Shown: positions 1-12,245 of the stretch, one piece after another
Layout of the letters: every line of letters begins with the position of its first letter
Position numbering within the stretch: the first letter of the stretch is position 1
Translations under genes and position numbers: made by a program
Assembly (NCBI GenBank): GCA_026874595.1
Contig: CM049318.1
Span: forward strand, 23,748,456 to 23,812,455
Length of the DNA: 64,000 bases
DNA from: Sipunculus nudus
Taxonomy: Eukaryota > Annelida > Sipuncula > Golfingiida > Sipunculidae
Direction: 5' to 3'
The notes under the pieces: model-generated
Databases searched by the model: none
What the model saw: only the letters and a program-made list of their open reading frames with translations
Told to the model about the DNA's origin: nothing

Positions 1-640
1 TTCACAGCAACCTCTTCTTGCGTGGAGTCATTTTCAGGCAAACTTTTCAATCTATACTTTCCATCTGTCATATATGGCTTACCTACCAATAGGGGAAGAA
101 GCCTATGGATGTTGAGTTCAAAAGGTCAAAGGTCAAGGTCACAATATTGTTCTAAATGCTTGTGAATATATTTTTTTAAAATGTTGTGGCCACATTTCAA
201 GCTAGACTTTTTATTTCAAACCTTCCAGCACTGATATCGATTCTCTGCCAACAGGGGAAAAGACCTGTTGATTTTGAGGTCAAAGGTCAAGTTCACCGCA
301 CCCTCTTCTAATGTGGAGACATTTTCAGGCAAACATTTCAATCTATACCTTCCATCTTACATATATGACTTACCTACCAATAGGGGAAGAAGCCTATTGA
401 TGTCGAGTTCAAAAGGTCAAAGGTCAAGGCCACAATACTTAATTGTTCTAAATGCTTGTGAACATATTTCTGGTGAAACTGTTCAACCCAAACCTTCATT
501 CTTTCACATATGCCACATCTATGCATCACTCAATTTGATCCAAACTTCATATTTATGGGTCTTTTTGCTTGAAGAAATAACTGGTTGATTTTGGGGTCAG
601 CTGGTCAGGAGGTTAAAGGTTGCAGGTCAAAGTTATTCAC
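1..640 (+). repeat. Tandem units with AGGTCA direct repeats, cut by the window edge
   Basis: Two to three imperfect copies of a unit of roughly 290 bp are visible (compare the phrase 'taggggaagaagcctat' near 90 and near 380). The units carry runs of the half-site AGGTCA, with exact AGGTCAAAGGTCA at 123-135, 277-289 and 414-426. The same kind of unit returns at 4370-5620. I read this as the core of a Helentron-like element whose 5' end lies outside the window and whose 3' end may be the hairpin signature at 2053-2083. No protein-coding signal is seen; the short ORFs here are chance. Confidence 0.75.
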
Positions 641-2052
641 TCATTGGTTGCCAAGTAATTACACCAGATTTAAGTGGTTAGTAGTTACCCATCATTTAGA
701 AAGAATCCAGTTGATATGTGGGCAAAAGGCCAAGGTCATTGGTCAGGGATGTTTGCAATAACTTATTTTGTAGACCATCTCTATTTTTCTTTTATATATA
801 ACCATTGCAATCCAGCTGGTACATCTCACTGTGTCGCTGTAATTATGAGTGACACTGGAGACATATGACTCCCTTTTGTATCAGCCTATTAAGTGATAAG
901 GCTGAGTGATAAGTACCCCGTTACTGCATAACAAAAACACAGTTGTCGGAATGCTTGAGCCAGGCATTAAGACTCTGAGAGTATAGTATTAAGGTTTAGC
1001 TACTGATTTATAAGATGATGGGAACATTTTGCAGTTTATTTTATGGAATCATAGCAATAAACTAAGTTTCCTAGATATTGGAATATTTATATATAAATCA
1101 CCACATATAAAAGCAAGTGTTTGTTCTCATAATATGTGGATATGTACCTGGATTAAGGATGGCTTTTTTTCATTACAAGACTTAGTCATGCTTTCTTCAT
1201 TTCCTTTCTTTCAGGTTTTGCAGTTTACCTACCCTGCTGACCCCATTGAAAAGCAGAGTTATAATAAAAAATATTAGACTTACACTTTTTACATTTGCAT
1301 ATCTATAAATCTGATATGAGGGCCTTAACATGCCTTTTGATTTGTTTTGGACATTCATTTCTGTACCATCCTTTGGAGAATTTGCCCCAAGTTTGGTCTC
1401 TTATTGGAGGATGTGTGATATCAAATGTCTGACTTGTCAGAAATCCATTATGTCTGCCAGTTAGCCACCTTAGAAATCCCTTTTTTCAGTGCAGTTTCAG
1501 TGATTTTTCTTCAATGTTTGATCCAATTTAGAGAATGTTTGTTGTCTGATTTCAGACCTGTCAGAAGTTGGCCACCAGGCAACCATATTCCTTTTGATCA
1601 TATTATCTCAAGAACTGTTAAAGTGAATGCAGTTGGAAGTATATTAATCTTATCTTGCAAAGGATTGGGTCAAATATTTCTTAATAAATATTACAATCAT
1701 ATATACAGGTGCAGTACAGTTGGCTTGTATAAAATAAAATTTAAACAGAAGCACCCATTTCTCATTAATTCTTTCATGGATTTCCTTGATTTTTGCTAAA
1801 TATGTTGATCTTATATTTGCCCTTTATGGTGTTCCTTTTGAGACTGACAGGTATCAAGCAAGCTCTGGGAATAGTTGCTGATAGCTAAACAATCAATATT
1901 TTTCCTCTGACCATAAATTCAGTGTTTTAACCAGACACAGGTGATATATATTTCTGTTGTTGTAGAAAATTTCAACATATTGGCAAATTGGGTCTTCAAA
2001 ATTTAACTGGAAGTTGTGAATCTCAGCCCATGATGTCGCAGGCAATGCTTGG
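641..2052. other. Non-coding stretch, no gene seen
   Basis: AT-rich sequence with two overlapping chance ORFs and no splice-supported exon that I could find. It could be the 3' body of the element starting left of the window, since the terminal signature follows directly. Near 1425-1560 there are loosely repeated phrases ('tgtctgacttgtcag', 'gttgtctgatttcag'). Confidence 0.4.
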
Positions 2053-2083
2053 CAGCTGAGCGTCATGACCTATGGGTCACTTG
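2053..2083 (+). repeat. Helentron-like 3' terminal signature, copy 1
   Basis: CAGCTGAGCG is followed by a GACC..GGTC mini-hairpin and then CTTG|T. The same block, in nearly the same wording, occurs at 5666-5695, 9943-9973 and, inverted, at 52410-52440. Rolling-circle elements typically end in a short hairpin followed by CTRR-T; here the last four bases are CTTG or CTAG. The repeated occurrence at element ends supports the reading as a terminus. Confidence 0.65.
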
Positions 2084-2390
2084 TTTGTTATTTTAACAAA
2101 AATTTTCAATTTTTTTTTATGGCAACAATCGTGATTTCTCAGCTGTAATTACATCTAGTGTCCCAAAACCTGGTGTGTTTAATGATCGCAAGTGGATGCC
2201 TTATAGTAACCACCCTGTCTGTCTGTTTACCTGTCTAGGTGTCCATCCGTCCATCCACACAAATTTGTTTCCAGATGATAACTCCAGGTTGTAATGATTA
2301 TAAACTTGATTTACGTATGGCCCACCACTAAAGCAAGAACCTTTACTTTTTTATGCCCCCGTCCTTCCGTTCTTCCGAAATCAAACAGTT

Positions 2391-3300
2391 GTACGGACTT
2401 TTTTTCCCAATGCCTGCAGATATTGGCCTGATTTTTGGTGTGTGGGCAGATATTGACCAGTTACAGGTCGAGTTCACGTTTCCTCCTGGTTGACCTACTT
2501 TTGACCGTTTTACAGCTCCTTAACTTAGAAAATTTCATGAAAAATAGAAATTTTCATGACAAATACACATGTACAGACTTTTTTTCGCAATGCCTGCAGA
2601 TATTGGCCTGATTTTTGGTGTTTGGGCAGATAATGACCAGATACAGGTTGAGTTCGCGTTTCGTCCCGGTTGACCTACTTTTGACCGTTTTACGGCTCCT
2701 TAACTTAGAAAATTTCATGAAAAATAGAAATTTTCATGACAAATAAACATGTACGTTTTTTTTTTCGCAATGCCTGCAGGTATTGGCCTGATATTTGGTG
2801 TGTGGACAGAAAATGACCAGTTACAGATCAAGTTCGCGTTTTGTCCCGGTTGATCTACTTTTGACCGTTTTACAGCTCCTTAACTTAGAAAATTTCATGA
2901 AAAATAGAAATTTTCATGACAAATACACATGTACGGACATTTTTTCGCAATGCCTGCAGATATTGGCCTGATTTTTGGTTTGTATGCAGATATTGACCAG
3001 TTACAGATCGATTTCGCGTTTCCTCCCGGTTGACCTACTTTTGACCGTTTAACAGCTCCTAAACTTAGAAAATGTCATGAAAAATAGAAATTTTCATGAC
3101 AAATACACATGTACGGACTTTTTTCGCAATGCCTGCAGATATTAGCCTGATTTTTGGTGTGTGGGCAGATAATGACAAGTTACAGGTCGAGTTCACGTTT
3201 TGTCCCGGTTGACCTACTTTTGACCGTTTTACGGCTCCTTAACTCAGAAAATTTCATGAAAAATATAAATTTTCATGACAAATGTACATGTACAGCCGTT
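2391..3300 (+). repeat. Tandem array, ~180-bp unit, five copies
   Basis: Unit landmarks 'gcaatgcctgcagatattgg' and 'gttgacctacttttgaccg' recur about every 179-181 bp, starting near 2391, 2571, 2750, 2931 and 3110. Two further, more diverged copies follow the nested insertion (3979-4140 and 4150-4320). Copy-to-copy identity is high by eye in the first five and clearly lower in the last two. Confidence 0.9.
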
Positions 3301-3301
3301 T

Positions 3302-3978
3302 TTAGCCCTCAGCTCATAGGCTGATGGGCTATTGTTGTCACCCAAGCTGTCCGTCTATCCGTCCATCTGTCTGTCGGGTGTCCGTCCGTCCGTCCGTTCC
3401 GCGTCTGTTAACTTTTACCTTGTGAGCGGGATATCTCTAAAAGGATTCACCGTTGGAATTTTATTTCATCAGTGAAGATGTATATCGGTAAAAACTCGGT
3501 CAAGTTCGAAGATGGGTGACCTTGACCCATTTTTCTACATTTTAGAGCTGATTATAGAAAAACACTGAGAAGCTTATATCTCAGGAACCATTGTGTGGAT
3601 TTTCACATAACTTACTATGATCATTGGGACTGATGGTCTGTACCTGCTACACAATCTTGGTGGCGTCACCTGCAATTTCTGATTTTTTAATGAAATTTTA
3701 TCGGATTTTTCAATTTTGGCCTTTGTGCAGGATATCTCCAAAGGTATTCAACTAAGGAACTTCATTACTTCAGTGCTTTTGCATCATATTTACAAAATCT
3801 TGGTCAGGTTCAAAGATGAGTGGTCTTGACCTTCTTTTCAAGGTCACAGAGCTTAGTATAGAAAATAAAACTTAGGGGGATATTTCTCAGGAAGCATTTG
3901 GTGGATTGTTATAAAACATGGTACATACCTCTCCAATTTAAATTTATAACTGATTACCAGCTTTTGCTAATATTCTAG
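3302..3978 (+). mobile_element. Innermost nested Helentron-like element
   Basis: The left end forms a hairpin (AGCCCTCAGC against GCTGATGGGCT, 3304-3330). It is followed by a CCGTCCGTC microsatellite (about 3348-3400) and a body with two diverged copies of a ~250-bp unit ('gatatctctaaaaggattca' / 'gatatctccaaaggtattca'). The right end is CTAG at 3975-3978, then T. The flanks join into one 180-bp unit of the host array ('acatgtacagccgttttt' continued by 'tttcgcaatgc'). The insertion therefore fell between T residues, as reported for Helentrons. Confidence 0.7.
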
Positions 3979-4369
3979 TTTCGCAATGCAATGCTTACAG
4001 ATACTGGTCCAATGTTTGGTCTGTGTTTGCATAATGACCACTTACAGGTCGAGTTCGCGTTTCGTCCCAGTTAACCTATTTTTGACCATATGACAGATCC
4101 TGAACATAGAAAATTTCATGAAAGACAGAAATTTTTATGAAAAATGCACATGTATGGACTTTTTTTCACAATGTCTGCATACTGGCCTGATTTTTGGTGT
4201 GTTCCTTGATAATGACCCGTTACAGATCAAGTTTGCATTTTGCCCTTCTTGACCTACTTTTGACCATACAACACCTCCTGAACTTAAAAAAAATTTACAA
4301 AATTTAACAAATGTTTCTTATTTGCCCCAGGCGGGGGCATTCGTGTCGTACCGACACATCTAGTTTGGG

Positions 4370-5620
4370 TCATGAGGTCAAAGGTCAAGGTCACAGGTCT
4401 CACTTATTTAAAAAGATCATGGCTGCATTTTAAGCAAAGCTCTTCATCCCAAACTTTCCATTTTGCGCATCTAGCTGACTTGCCAGTATGGGGAGAGCAT
4501 AAATGAATTTGGGGTCACATGGTCAAAGGTGAAGGTCACAGGGGCCATCTGTTCACAAATTAGTTTCCAGATGATAACTCCAGTGTAGATTGACATATTG
4601 GTTTCAAAATAACTTATATATGACTCACCACTAAAGTTAGAACCGTGTTGATTTTGGGGTCCAACTGTCAAAGGTCAAGGTCACAGGACTCATTTCTTTA
4701 AAAAGAATGCATATGCATTTGAAGCTAAACTTTTCATCGAAAACCTTCCATTTTCAAGATATTGCTAACCTGCCAACAGGGGAAGATTCTGTTCAGTTTT
4801 GGAGTCATGAGGTCAAAGGTCAAGGTCACAGTACCCAGTTATTTGGAAAGATTGTGGATGCATTTTAAGCCAAACTTTTCATCCCAAACCTTCCATCTTA
4901 CATATGTAGCTGAGCTGCCAATAGGGGAAGAACTTGATCGATTTGGAGGTAACAAGGTCAAAGGTCATGGTCACAGGGGCCCATCTGTCTACTTATTTTA
5001 TTCTGGATGATAACTCCAGTTTGGATTGACATATTGCTTTCAATTTTGACTTATATATGACCCACCAATAATGTAAGAACCCTTTGATTTTGGGGTCATA
5101 GGACCAAGGGTCAAGGTCACAGGACCAACATCTTTCAAAAGATTGTTGATGTATTGTTAGCCAAACTTTCAGTCCCAAACTTTCTATCTTCGAGATGTTG
5201 CTCATCTGCCAATAATGGAAGTAACTTATGGATTTTGGGGTCACAAGGTCAAAGGTCATGGAGACCATCTATCCACATATTAGTTTCCAGATGATAACAC
5301 CAGTTTGGTTTGAAATATTAAACTTGACTTATATATGGCCCACCACTTGAGTAAAAACTGTTGATTCTGGGATCATGAGATCAAAGGTCAAGGTCACAGG
5401 ACCTACTAATTTAGAAAGATCGAGGATGCATTTTAAGCCAAACTTTTCATCTCAATCCTTCCATCATCAACATGTGGTGCACCTGCCAATAGGGGGAGTT
5501 TCCTTTTGATTTTGGGGTCACTAGTTCAAAGGTTAAGGTCACAAGACCCATCCATCCATTCACAAATTATTTTATGAATGATAACTCCAGTTTAGGTAGA
5601 CAGGATCTGATAACAGGACC
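4370..5620 (+). repeat. Core array of the outer element, AGGTCA-rich units
   Basis: About four composite units of roughly 290 bp. Each has two AGGTCA-cluster blocks ('gtcaaaggtcaaggtcac') and one 'tttccagatgataactccag' block. Exact AGGTCAAAGGTCA occurs at 4375-4387, 4810-4822, 4955-4967 and 5246-5258; the first is followed at once by a third AGGTCA. No ORF of interest is present. Confidence 0.85.
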
Positions 5621-5665
5621 AATATTTTGGAAAACCTCATAAACATATATCCTTATAGACAAATG

Positions 5666-5695
5666 CAGCTGAGCTCGAGACCCATGGATCCCTAG
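5666..5695 (+). repeat. Helentron-like 3' terminal signature, copy 2
   Basis: CAGCTGAGC, then GACCCATGGATC, then CCTAG with a following T. It closes the outer nested element. It differs from the other copies by a changed hairpin base and by CTAG in place of CTTG. Confidence 0.6.
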
Positions 5696-7366
5696 TATTT
5701 ATATTAATTCTGTAAAACCAATTGTGGCAAAATTAATGGGAATGTTTAAATTTTCATTGTAAAGCATTAAAATTGTATCTCTGGGATAAGGCCACACCAA
5801 ACAAAAATGTTCAATTTACTTTTTGCTCCTATTTTGCATGTTTCACTTTTAGGGTTCGGGTCAGTATGAATGAGTGCTATTCCTTGGAAGTAATTTTGTT
5901 TACTGATACTCTTGCTGCAATTCTTTTAAAGAAATCATTATATATGTGTTAACAATGCAAAAATCCAAATTATAAAGGTATCATATAATGTAAATTTAAT
6001 TTTGTGTGGTTCCTTTACACCATTCTTAGAGTTGCTGCATATATTTGTATCCAATTTGTATCCACCATACCAGCTGAGAAATATCCACATATTTTGTCTT
6101 GACTGATAAATTAAAATGAAAGCTATATATTTTTGGCCCCAGCTAGATTTCACAGACATTTATATTTTTGGCATGGCTTTTTTGCATCAACATTCTTATT
6201 GTTATTTCCAGGATGGAACAGTATTTTGTCTTAGTGGATGCAAGGGACAACAGGACACCAGATATGAGTCCATCTAGTGGCTATTTTGGGAATTACTCAG
6301 CAAGTGCTTGATCTCCTGTCTTTCACAACTATTATTCCAAACTGTCTGTGCATCTTCCTAAGGTTTCAGACTAATGATCATCCATAAATTATTATAATGT
6401 AAGGTTACTTAAAAATAAAATAGCTCAGCAAAATTCCACCAGAGGTCACTGGCCAGAGGTCACTGTTACACTTGAACAGAGATTCTTTCAGGTCAGACTG
6501 ACACATTACTTTCTGTTTGTATTGCCACTGTAATAAAAGCTGTATTTCTCATATACCTGACCACATTTTGACAGTTCCAGCCCATGGCCATCAGAGATTT
6601 TATTAAATTCTATTTAAAGTGTATGGTCACTTGTTTGTTTGCATGGGTAATTAAAACATCTGACCTGAAGGGTAGCATCCAGAATTTTTTTTTTCAATAC
6701 TTTGACTTAACAGTCCTTGTTCAGCATATATTAATTGGACATTTACGTTAACAGGCATTTGTCAAGTCTACATTAATATATGCACATGCATATGGTAAAA
6801 TGTCAAAATGTCCATTTAAAGTTTGGAACTCATTTTACTCACAGAATGACTCTTTCCTTAAATTTGTTTTGGTCAGTTAAGGTCTTGGTCCCGCAGTTTA
6901 ATATGAGATCATTTCCTATACAAACTTGTTTGTTCAAGAATGGTTGCAGAATTAATTGACAAAACTTGTATATGTGATATAACTTTCAGTGAAGCAAATC
7001 TATGGATCTTTTAGATGTTCAGGTACAAAGGTTTACATTTATATGCTTACTCTATTTACTAAAAATATAAACGTCAGACAAAATAGTGCATAAAGAAATT
7101 AAGCAGTCAAGAAATTGCTCAGCACAGTGGAGACCTCTGGTGGAGGATGAGCTTCCTACTTTTTTTGTGAATAGACTGGTTTCCTGTCCACTAAATTACA
7201 GATACACCTTCAGATAGGAAGGAGACTAATCCTGATGAGATTATAAGAAATCTTCAAAATTATTTTGTTTGTGTAGCTTTCCTCTGTACAAGATAAAGCC
7301 AAATACTTTTCCTATTTAAGAATAATAATTATTTGCATAATGGTAGATTCATTTAGTAGCTAGATT
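5696..7366. other. Unique AT-rich sequence, no gene seen
   Basis: No ORF above about 75 codons with any recognisable content and no repeat structure apparent by eye. A possible remnant of repeat sequence at 6430-6480 ('ccagaggtcactggccagaggtcact') is a short direct duplication. Confidence 0.4.
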
Positions 7367-7415
7367 GTTTTATTAGCTCAGCTGACTATAAGTCATCTGA
7401 GCTATAGTCGTGGTC

Positions 7416-7484
7416 CATTGTCCGTCGTCCGTCCGTCTGTCCGTCCGTCCGTCCGTCCGTCCGTCCGTCCGTCCGTCCGTCCGT
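7416..7484 (+). repeat. (GTCC)n microsatellite
   Basis: About a dozen uninterrupted CCGT units after a short imperfect lead-in. It lies directly after the terminal hairpin, the fixed position for this tract in this element class. Confidence 0.95.
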
Positions 7485-9942
7485 AGATGTGGCACATTTT
7501 GAAACCGTAAGACCTAGGAATCCAAAATTCGGCATAATGTTAGATGTCCCCAAGATCTCCTACCAAGCCGAAAACTGGGTGTTTGCAACTTCGTTCCTTT
7601 GAGAAATTAAGGAAAAACCACAATTTTTTATTAAAAACCTATTTTCACACTTCAGGACTGCCTAATATCAAAACCACTCATCTGTTTTACCTCATATTTA
7701 CCATAAATATTCCTCTATATAGTTCCTATGTACATGCCAGAAATTATGTCTGTATTATTCAATTTAAAAAAGTTATGGGCCCAAACATAATGCATTTTGT
7801 AAAAAATCAGAAAAGATATTTGATCACTTAACACAAAAAATGTTAATGCTATGGACCTTTTTTCCAGTAATATAACTTTAATTAATCAAAATTAAATTGT
7901 ATACCCAAAATTAGATGAAAATCTTTTAATTTTTTTAATATATTAATAAAAATAAAAAATTGGTACCTTAAATTTTGCCCAACTTTGACCATGGCACGTT
8001 TTTTTCCTGTAAGTACTGTGGATTTAATTTTCACAGCATGTTTTTGTTAGCATTTCAACTGTTAACACCAAAAATTTGAAACCAGTTGATCAAAAACTGT
8101 AGATTTTAATCAAGTTTTCAAGCACCATGTAACATATTGTTTACATCAAGCTAGTGTTATGCAGTTTGCAAGAGCTCAGCTCCCCAGCTTCAGCTCTTAA
8201 GTTCCTTAAATTCGGCATACAGTTAGATGTCTCCAAATGCCCTACCATGCCAAGAATTTGGTCACTAGGACATTCGAGATATTAATGAAAAACTTCATTT
8301 TTCCATTAAAAACCCATTGTTACACTTCAACACTGCCTAATATTAAAACCACTGATCTGACTTTAATCATAAATAATATACATATTTTTCATTCTCTATG
8401 CACATGCCAGAATGATGTCAGTATTGTGTAATTGTTTTAAGTTATGGGCCCAAACATAATGCACTTTGTAAAAAATCAAGAAATATATTTACTCCCTTAA
8501 CAAGAGCATTGCTGAAGCTAGAGATTTTTTTGTCAGGGATGTAACATTATTTAATCAAGATTCAATTGAATACCCAAAATTAGTTCTGAATTTTTCAAAT
8601 TTTATTTAGTATAAATATAAAATTAGTACCTTAAATTTTGCCCAACTGTGACCATGGCAAGTTTGTTTCCCGTGAGCACTGTTGATATAATTTTCATATC
8701 ATGCACACATAAGCATTTCAGCTTTTTATTTTAGAAAGCTGAAAGAAATTGGCCAAAAATTGTAGCTTTTATTAATGTTTTTTATGAGACCCTGTCAGAC
8801 TTTGGCTCTCTCCAGCCCCTCTTGAGTCACCTGTATGTTGACCTTGTTGACCTTTCATCAAATTATGCACGCTTGAGGCGAGGCATACATGGAATCCAGG
8901 CAGCTTATGGCAAGCCACAGTTGATCCAGGTGTCCAACCCAACTCATCTAGTAGTTTTAACCAACAACATAACAATAAACAATAAATTAATAAATTTTTA
9001 TTGGTTTTTAATAACAAATTAAAGAAAAATAGAAAAGGAATTTGTTAGTTTATAATAACGGGAAATTAACTTGCAGTTACTGATGATATAAGAATCTTGT
9101 ATCAATGGGTAGAATGTCACATATTCCAAATAACACCATGCAGTCACCTATGGCATTTTTCAGTTCAATTTTAATGATAAAGAAGTAAATCATATTATTC
9201 ATTACTAATCATTAGAGATCATATGAAGGAAATTAGACAAAGATGCAGTTGATAATATTAATCTAGATTCCTGCTGTGTCTAGTGTGTACATTGATGTGA
9301 AATTAGTCCAAAATGAATTTTTTACAGTTAATATAAATCATTATGATCATTATTTAAATGTGTGAATTTTGTATATTCTGGATTCTCAACATCATTGTTT
9401 GGTGAAAACTGAATAAATTCCAGACATGGTGCAAATACTTTGTAATTGTATTTAAATACGAATATGATTTTGTACTCCATTATAAAATTTCTTGCATAAA
9501 GAATGGGAATTCAGGTAAAAATGAAAATATATGAATACTCGTGCAGATACTTTCAAAATGTATTCATGAATGCATTCATGAATATATTCTTTAATATTAT
9601 TTTAATAATCATATCAGTTATATTTCATTTTAAAAAATCATATGATTCTCTTATTATTTTTAATAAAAATTATATTTGGGACAATATTTGTATTTTTTTT
9701 AATAAATAGTTAAACTCATATTATATGTTCTGCTTATAAGTTATATGGCCAAGTCAAAATCTGTGTGACAATAGTACTCCATTTGTTAATAAAATAAATG
9801 AAATCAATCCTCTTCCCTGTTTCCAAAGGTACTATCAAAATCATAAGCTAAACAACAACAACTCATAATACAGCTTATATTTATTACCACACAAATCCAG
9901 CATGTGCCTCATTTCTAAATAATATTTTTTTATCATATATAA

Positions 9943-9973
9943 CAGCTGAGCGTCGTGACCCATAGGTCCCTTG
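9943..9973 (+). repeat. Helentron-like 3' terminal signature, copy 3
   Basis: CAGCTGAGCGTCGTGACCC, then ATA, then GGTC and CCTTG|T. It nearly matches the block at 2053. Confidence 0.65.
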
Positions 9974-11425
9974 TTGTTCATTACTGTTTATTTCCTGCAT
10001 CATAATGCATTGTCCATATAAATTCCTTCCTATTCATATGATGTGCCAGATTTTTGTGCCTTTGAAATTAAATAAAAAAATGTAGCATCATGCCCCTTCA
10101 TATGAAAGATGCATTAGCTATATACTAGTAGTAAAATAATGTCTCAGATAAAGGGGGATGATATCTGTTTCTGTGGTATCAGCTAAAAGTGGCCCATTAT
10201 AGATAAGACAAATCCAATACATATGTAAGGTTTAATTCACCATATAGACCGAATAATGAATTGCCATGTCTCAGGGAATGGAAAATTATAGGATATACGG
10301 TCAAACAGCAAACTGGGACAGCAGTAATGTTGAGAATTAGAAGACAGTGAAAATAGGCAGAGTGAAAATAAAGCTGACAGATTATCAGGACTGGGACATT
10401 TAGCAAATTTGGCAGATGAATGGGTGGCAAATTTGTGGTGTTCTACTGTCTGCATTATATAACTCGGTTAAATAAACTTAAACTTTTTTTATAAATTAAA
10501 GCTGTATTCATGTTCACTAGATAACTATGATTTCCTGTTTAATCACAACATGTGCTTGCTTTTCAAGCATTTACTTAGGTTCATATGATGTGTTAATGTA
10601 TGCCTATGTCTTCCTGTCAAGGTGCTTGGGTTATGCTACTGATGAATAATTATCGGTTAATATTCATTTGTACACTGATAATGTTAGAAATGGGATTTTA
10701 TATGAAATTCTTGATATGCCAGTGTCAAAAATGAAGATTTGTAATTTGTACTGAATGTACCAAAGTAAATATTTTTCTGCAATATATCTGTGGATTTAAC
10801 TTGTAAAACTTTATATGTATCTTTTCCCATGTCAGTATTTTTGTAAAATGTTACACATATACATGTAATAACAGTGCAGCTCTACAAATATCACATAAGG
10901 GTAATTACCATATTTAATATTTATATTTCATTGTTTTTTATTCTGTTCTGAAATTATTTCAGTTATCTTTTTAATTACATGCATGAAACAACACAGAAAC
11001 CAGTAAGTCTCTTAAACTTTATTATATATACCATCTTTATTCATTTGGATATAATTGTGCCAATTTTTATTTCAGTCTGCCATATGTAAACTCTGTGCAC
11101 TACATCCCTCCATATAATATATTGAAGTGTGTACAAATTTGATTCTATACCAGTAGGCAAATTCTTTCAGTGCTGAAAAACAAGAAACTTGCAAGTTAAG
11201 TTAGATAAGTAAATATGTATGTAGAGTAGACATATTAACTGCTTATACACAAAATTATATGTTAGTGTTTGAGCACAAAGCAAGTTGAGGCAAAAAATGC
11301 CATCATCTTTCTGATTTATAATGGGTAGCTTTATTTAAGGCCAGATAATTTTTGGTTACTTTAGTGATTTAGATAAATGTTAAAACCAAAATGCACACAC
11401 CTACCTACACACACACAATAAATAA

Positions 11426-11429
<4 letters not shown>
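9974..11429. other. AT-rich sequence, no gene seen
   Basis: Low-complexity AT-rich DNA with only short chance ORFs. No exon with supporting splice sites and recognisable protein was found. Confidence 0.4.
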
Positions 11430-11494
<65 letters not shown>

Positions 11495-11496
11495 TA
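11430..11496. repeat. (TA)n microsatellite
   Basis: About 30 TA units, preceded by (CA)n and AAAT repeats. The tyrosine/isoleucine-rich ORF across it is an artefact of the repeat. Confidence 0.97.
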
Positions 11497-12029
11497 ACTC
11501 TGAAGAAAAACAACACTGTAAATTCACAACAGTCTGTTTCACGGGATGCGGCCCGATCATCAGGTGAATGTGGTTGGATCGGGTCACATCAGAGTTATAC
11601 CGCTCTGACCTAGTCTGTAGGCCGTAGAGCACTTCACAACGGAGGGTAACTCTACCTACTATTTACATATATATACTACGTACTACATAATATAGAATAA
11701 CAAATACATAAATTTATACTGTTTTATATATGTGCGTATGTATATTTCTTATATGTAATGTTATACAACCTGTTTTACCGCTTTCAATCATACTGATGCT
11801 AAAATACAGCCATTTGCAACTCTGTTTGATGCAGTGATTATTTCTTGTGTTCAAGCTAGTGTATAAACCCACATTTAGTAGGAGTATACAGAAGCAATTG
11901 TAAACAATGTAATTGATAGTTGCTAAAATTCACTAGGGCTAAACCGAAAGATTTGGAAATATGTTTGGATACAATGGCTATTGGGTTATATGATTTTAGA
12001 AGAAAATGAACGATCAGTAATTCAGGAGT

Positions 12030-12245
12030 GAATCCAGGTGGGAGTTGGTGGGGGCGGGGGGAAGGGGGGGGGGGGGGGGGTTACCATTAACAAGGAAGAA
12101 CTAATGCCCTCAAAAAGGTCTCCAACATCTGGAGAGTGGTGGGGGGGGGGGGGGGGGTTACCCAAAATAAAATATGTAGAATACCATACAAAAGGTAATT
12201 TGTCTCTGTAAGAGAGGTTTTAACCTTCCTACCCCCCCCCCCCCC
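12030..12245. repeat. G-tract / C-tract repeat segment
   Basis: Two runs of 16-18 G (near 12063-12080 and 12140-12157) are followed by a run of about 16 C at 12232-12247, within 'gaatccaggtgggag' and 'gatttgcccc' flanks. The layout matches the 'GCGGATCCAGG...Gn' repeat family seen at 21267, 28435 and, inverted, near 50960. The G runs could form quadruplexes. Confidence 0.6.

Larger units (their letters stand above)
2345..4363 (+). mobile_element. Middle nested Helentron-like element with ~180-bp tandem core
   Basis: The left end reads TGCCCCCGTCC near 2352 and the right end has the complementary CGGGGGCA at 4332-4340. The right end carries a textbook rolling-circle terminus: 6-bp stem GTGTCG-TAC-CGACAC (4343-4357), then CTAG at 4360-4363, then T. 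The body is an array of ~180-bp units. It sits inside a core unit of the outer element and is itself interrupted at about 3302-3978. Non-coding; non-autonomous by inference. Confidence 0.7.
2161..5695 (+). mobile_element. Outer Helentron-like (pearl-type) element, interrupted by a nested pair
   Basis: It starts near a pyrimidine-rich CTGTCTGTCTG/CCGTCC stretch (2215-2260). It continues with core units containing 'ccagatgataactccag' and AGGTCA repeats, and ends with the terminal signature GACCCATGGATC + C + CTAG|T at 5666-5695. The core is split: the left half of a unit (about 2262-2340) is continued by 'gggtcatgaggtcaaagg' at 4367, exactly as in intact units around 4560-4680. The 2-kb block in between is a later insertion. 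No protein is encoded, so it would depend on an autonomous partner. The 5' boundary is uncertain by tens of bases. Confidence 0.65.
7367..9973 (+). mobile_element. Helentron-like element with hairpin + (GTCC)n start; right end tentative
   Basis: The left end at 7374-7404 is a 13-bp stem (TAGCTCAG/CTGAGCTA plus TGACT/AGTCA, one mismatch, loop ATA). A (GTCC)n tract at about 7420-7484 follows. The core has two diverged copies of a ~680-bp unit: 'ttagatgtccccaagatctcc' near 7540 against 'ttagatgtctccaaatgccc' near 8222. The terminal signature at 9943-9973 is a plausible 3' end, but 8820-9940 looks unlike the core, so the true right boundary may be earlier. The same left-end module, in the opposite orientation, starts the element at 56245. 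Confidence 0.6.
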
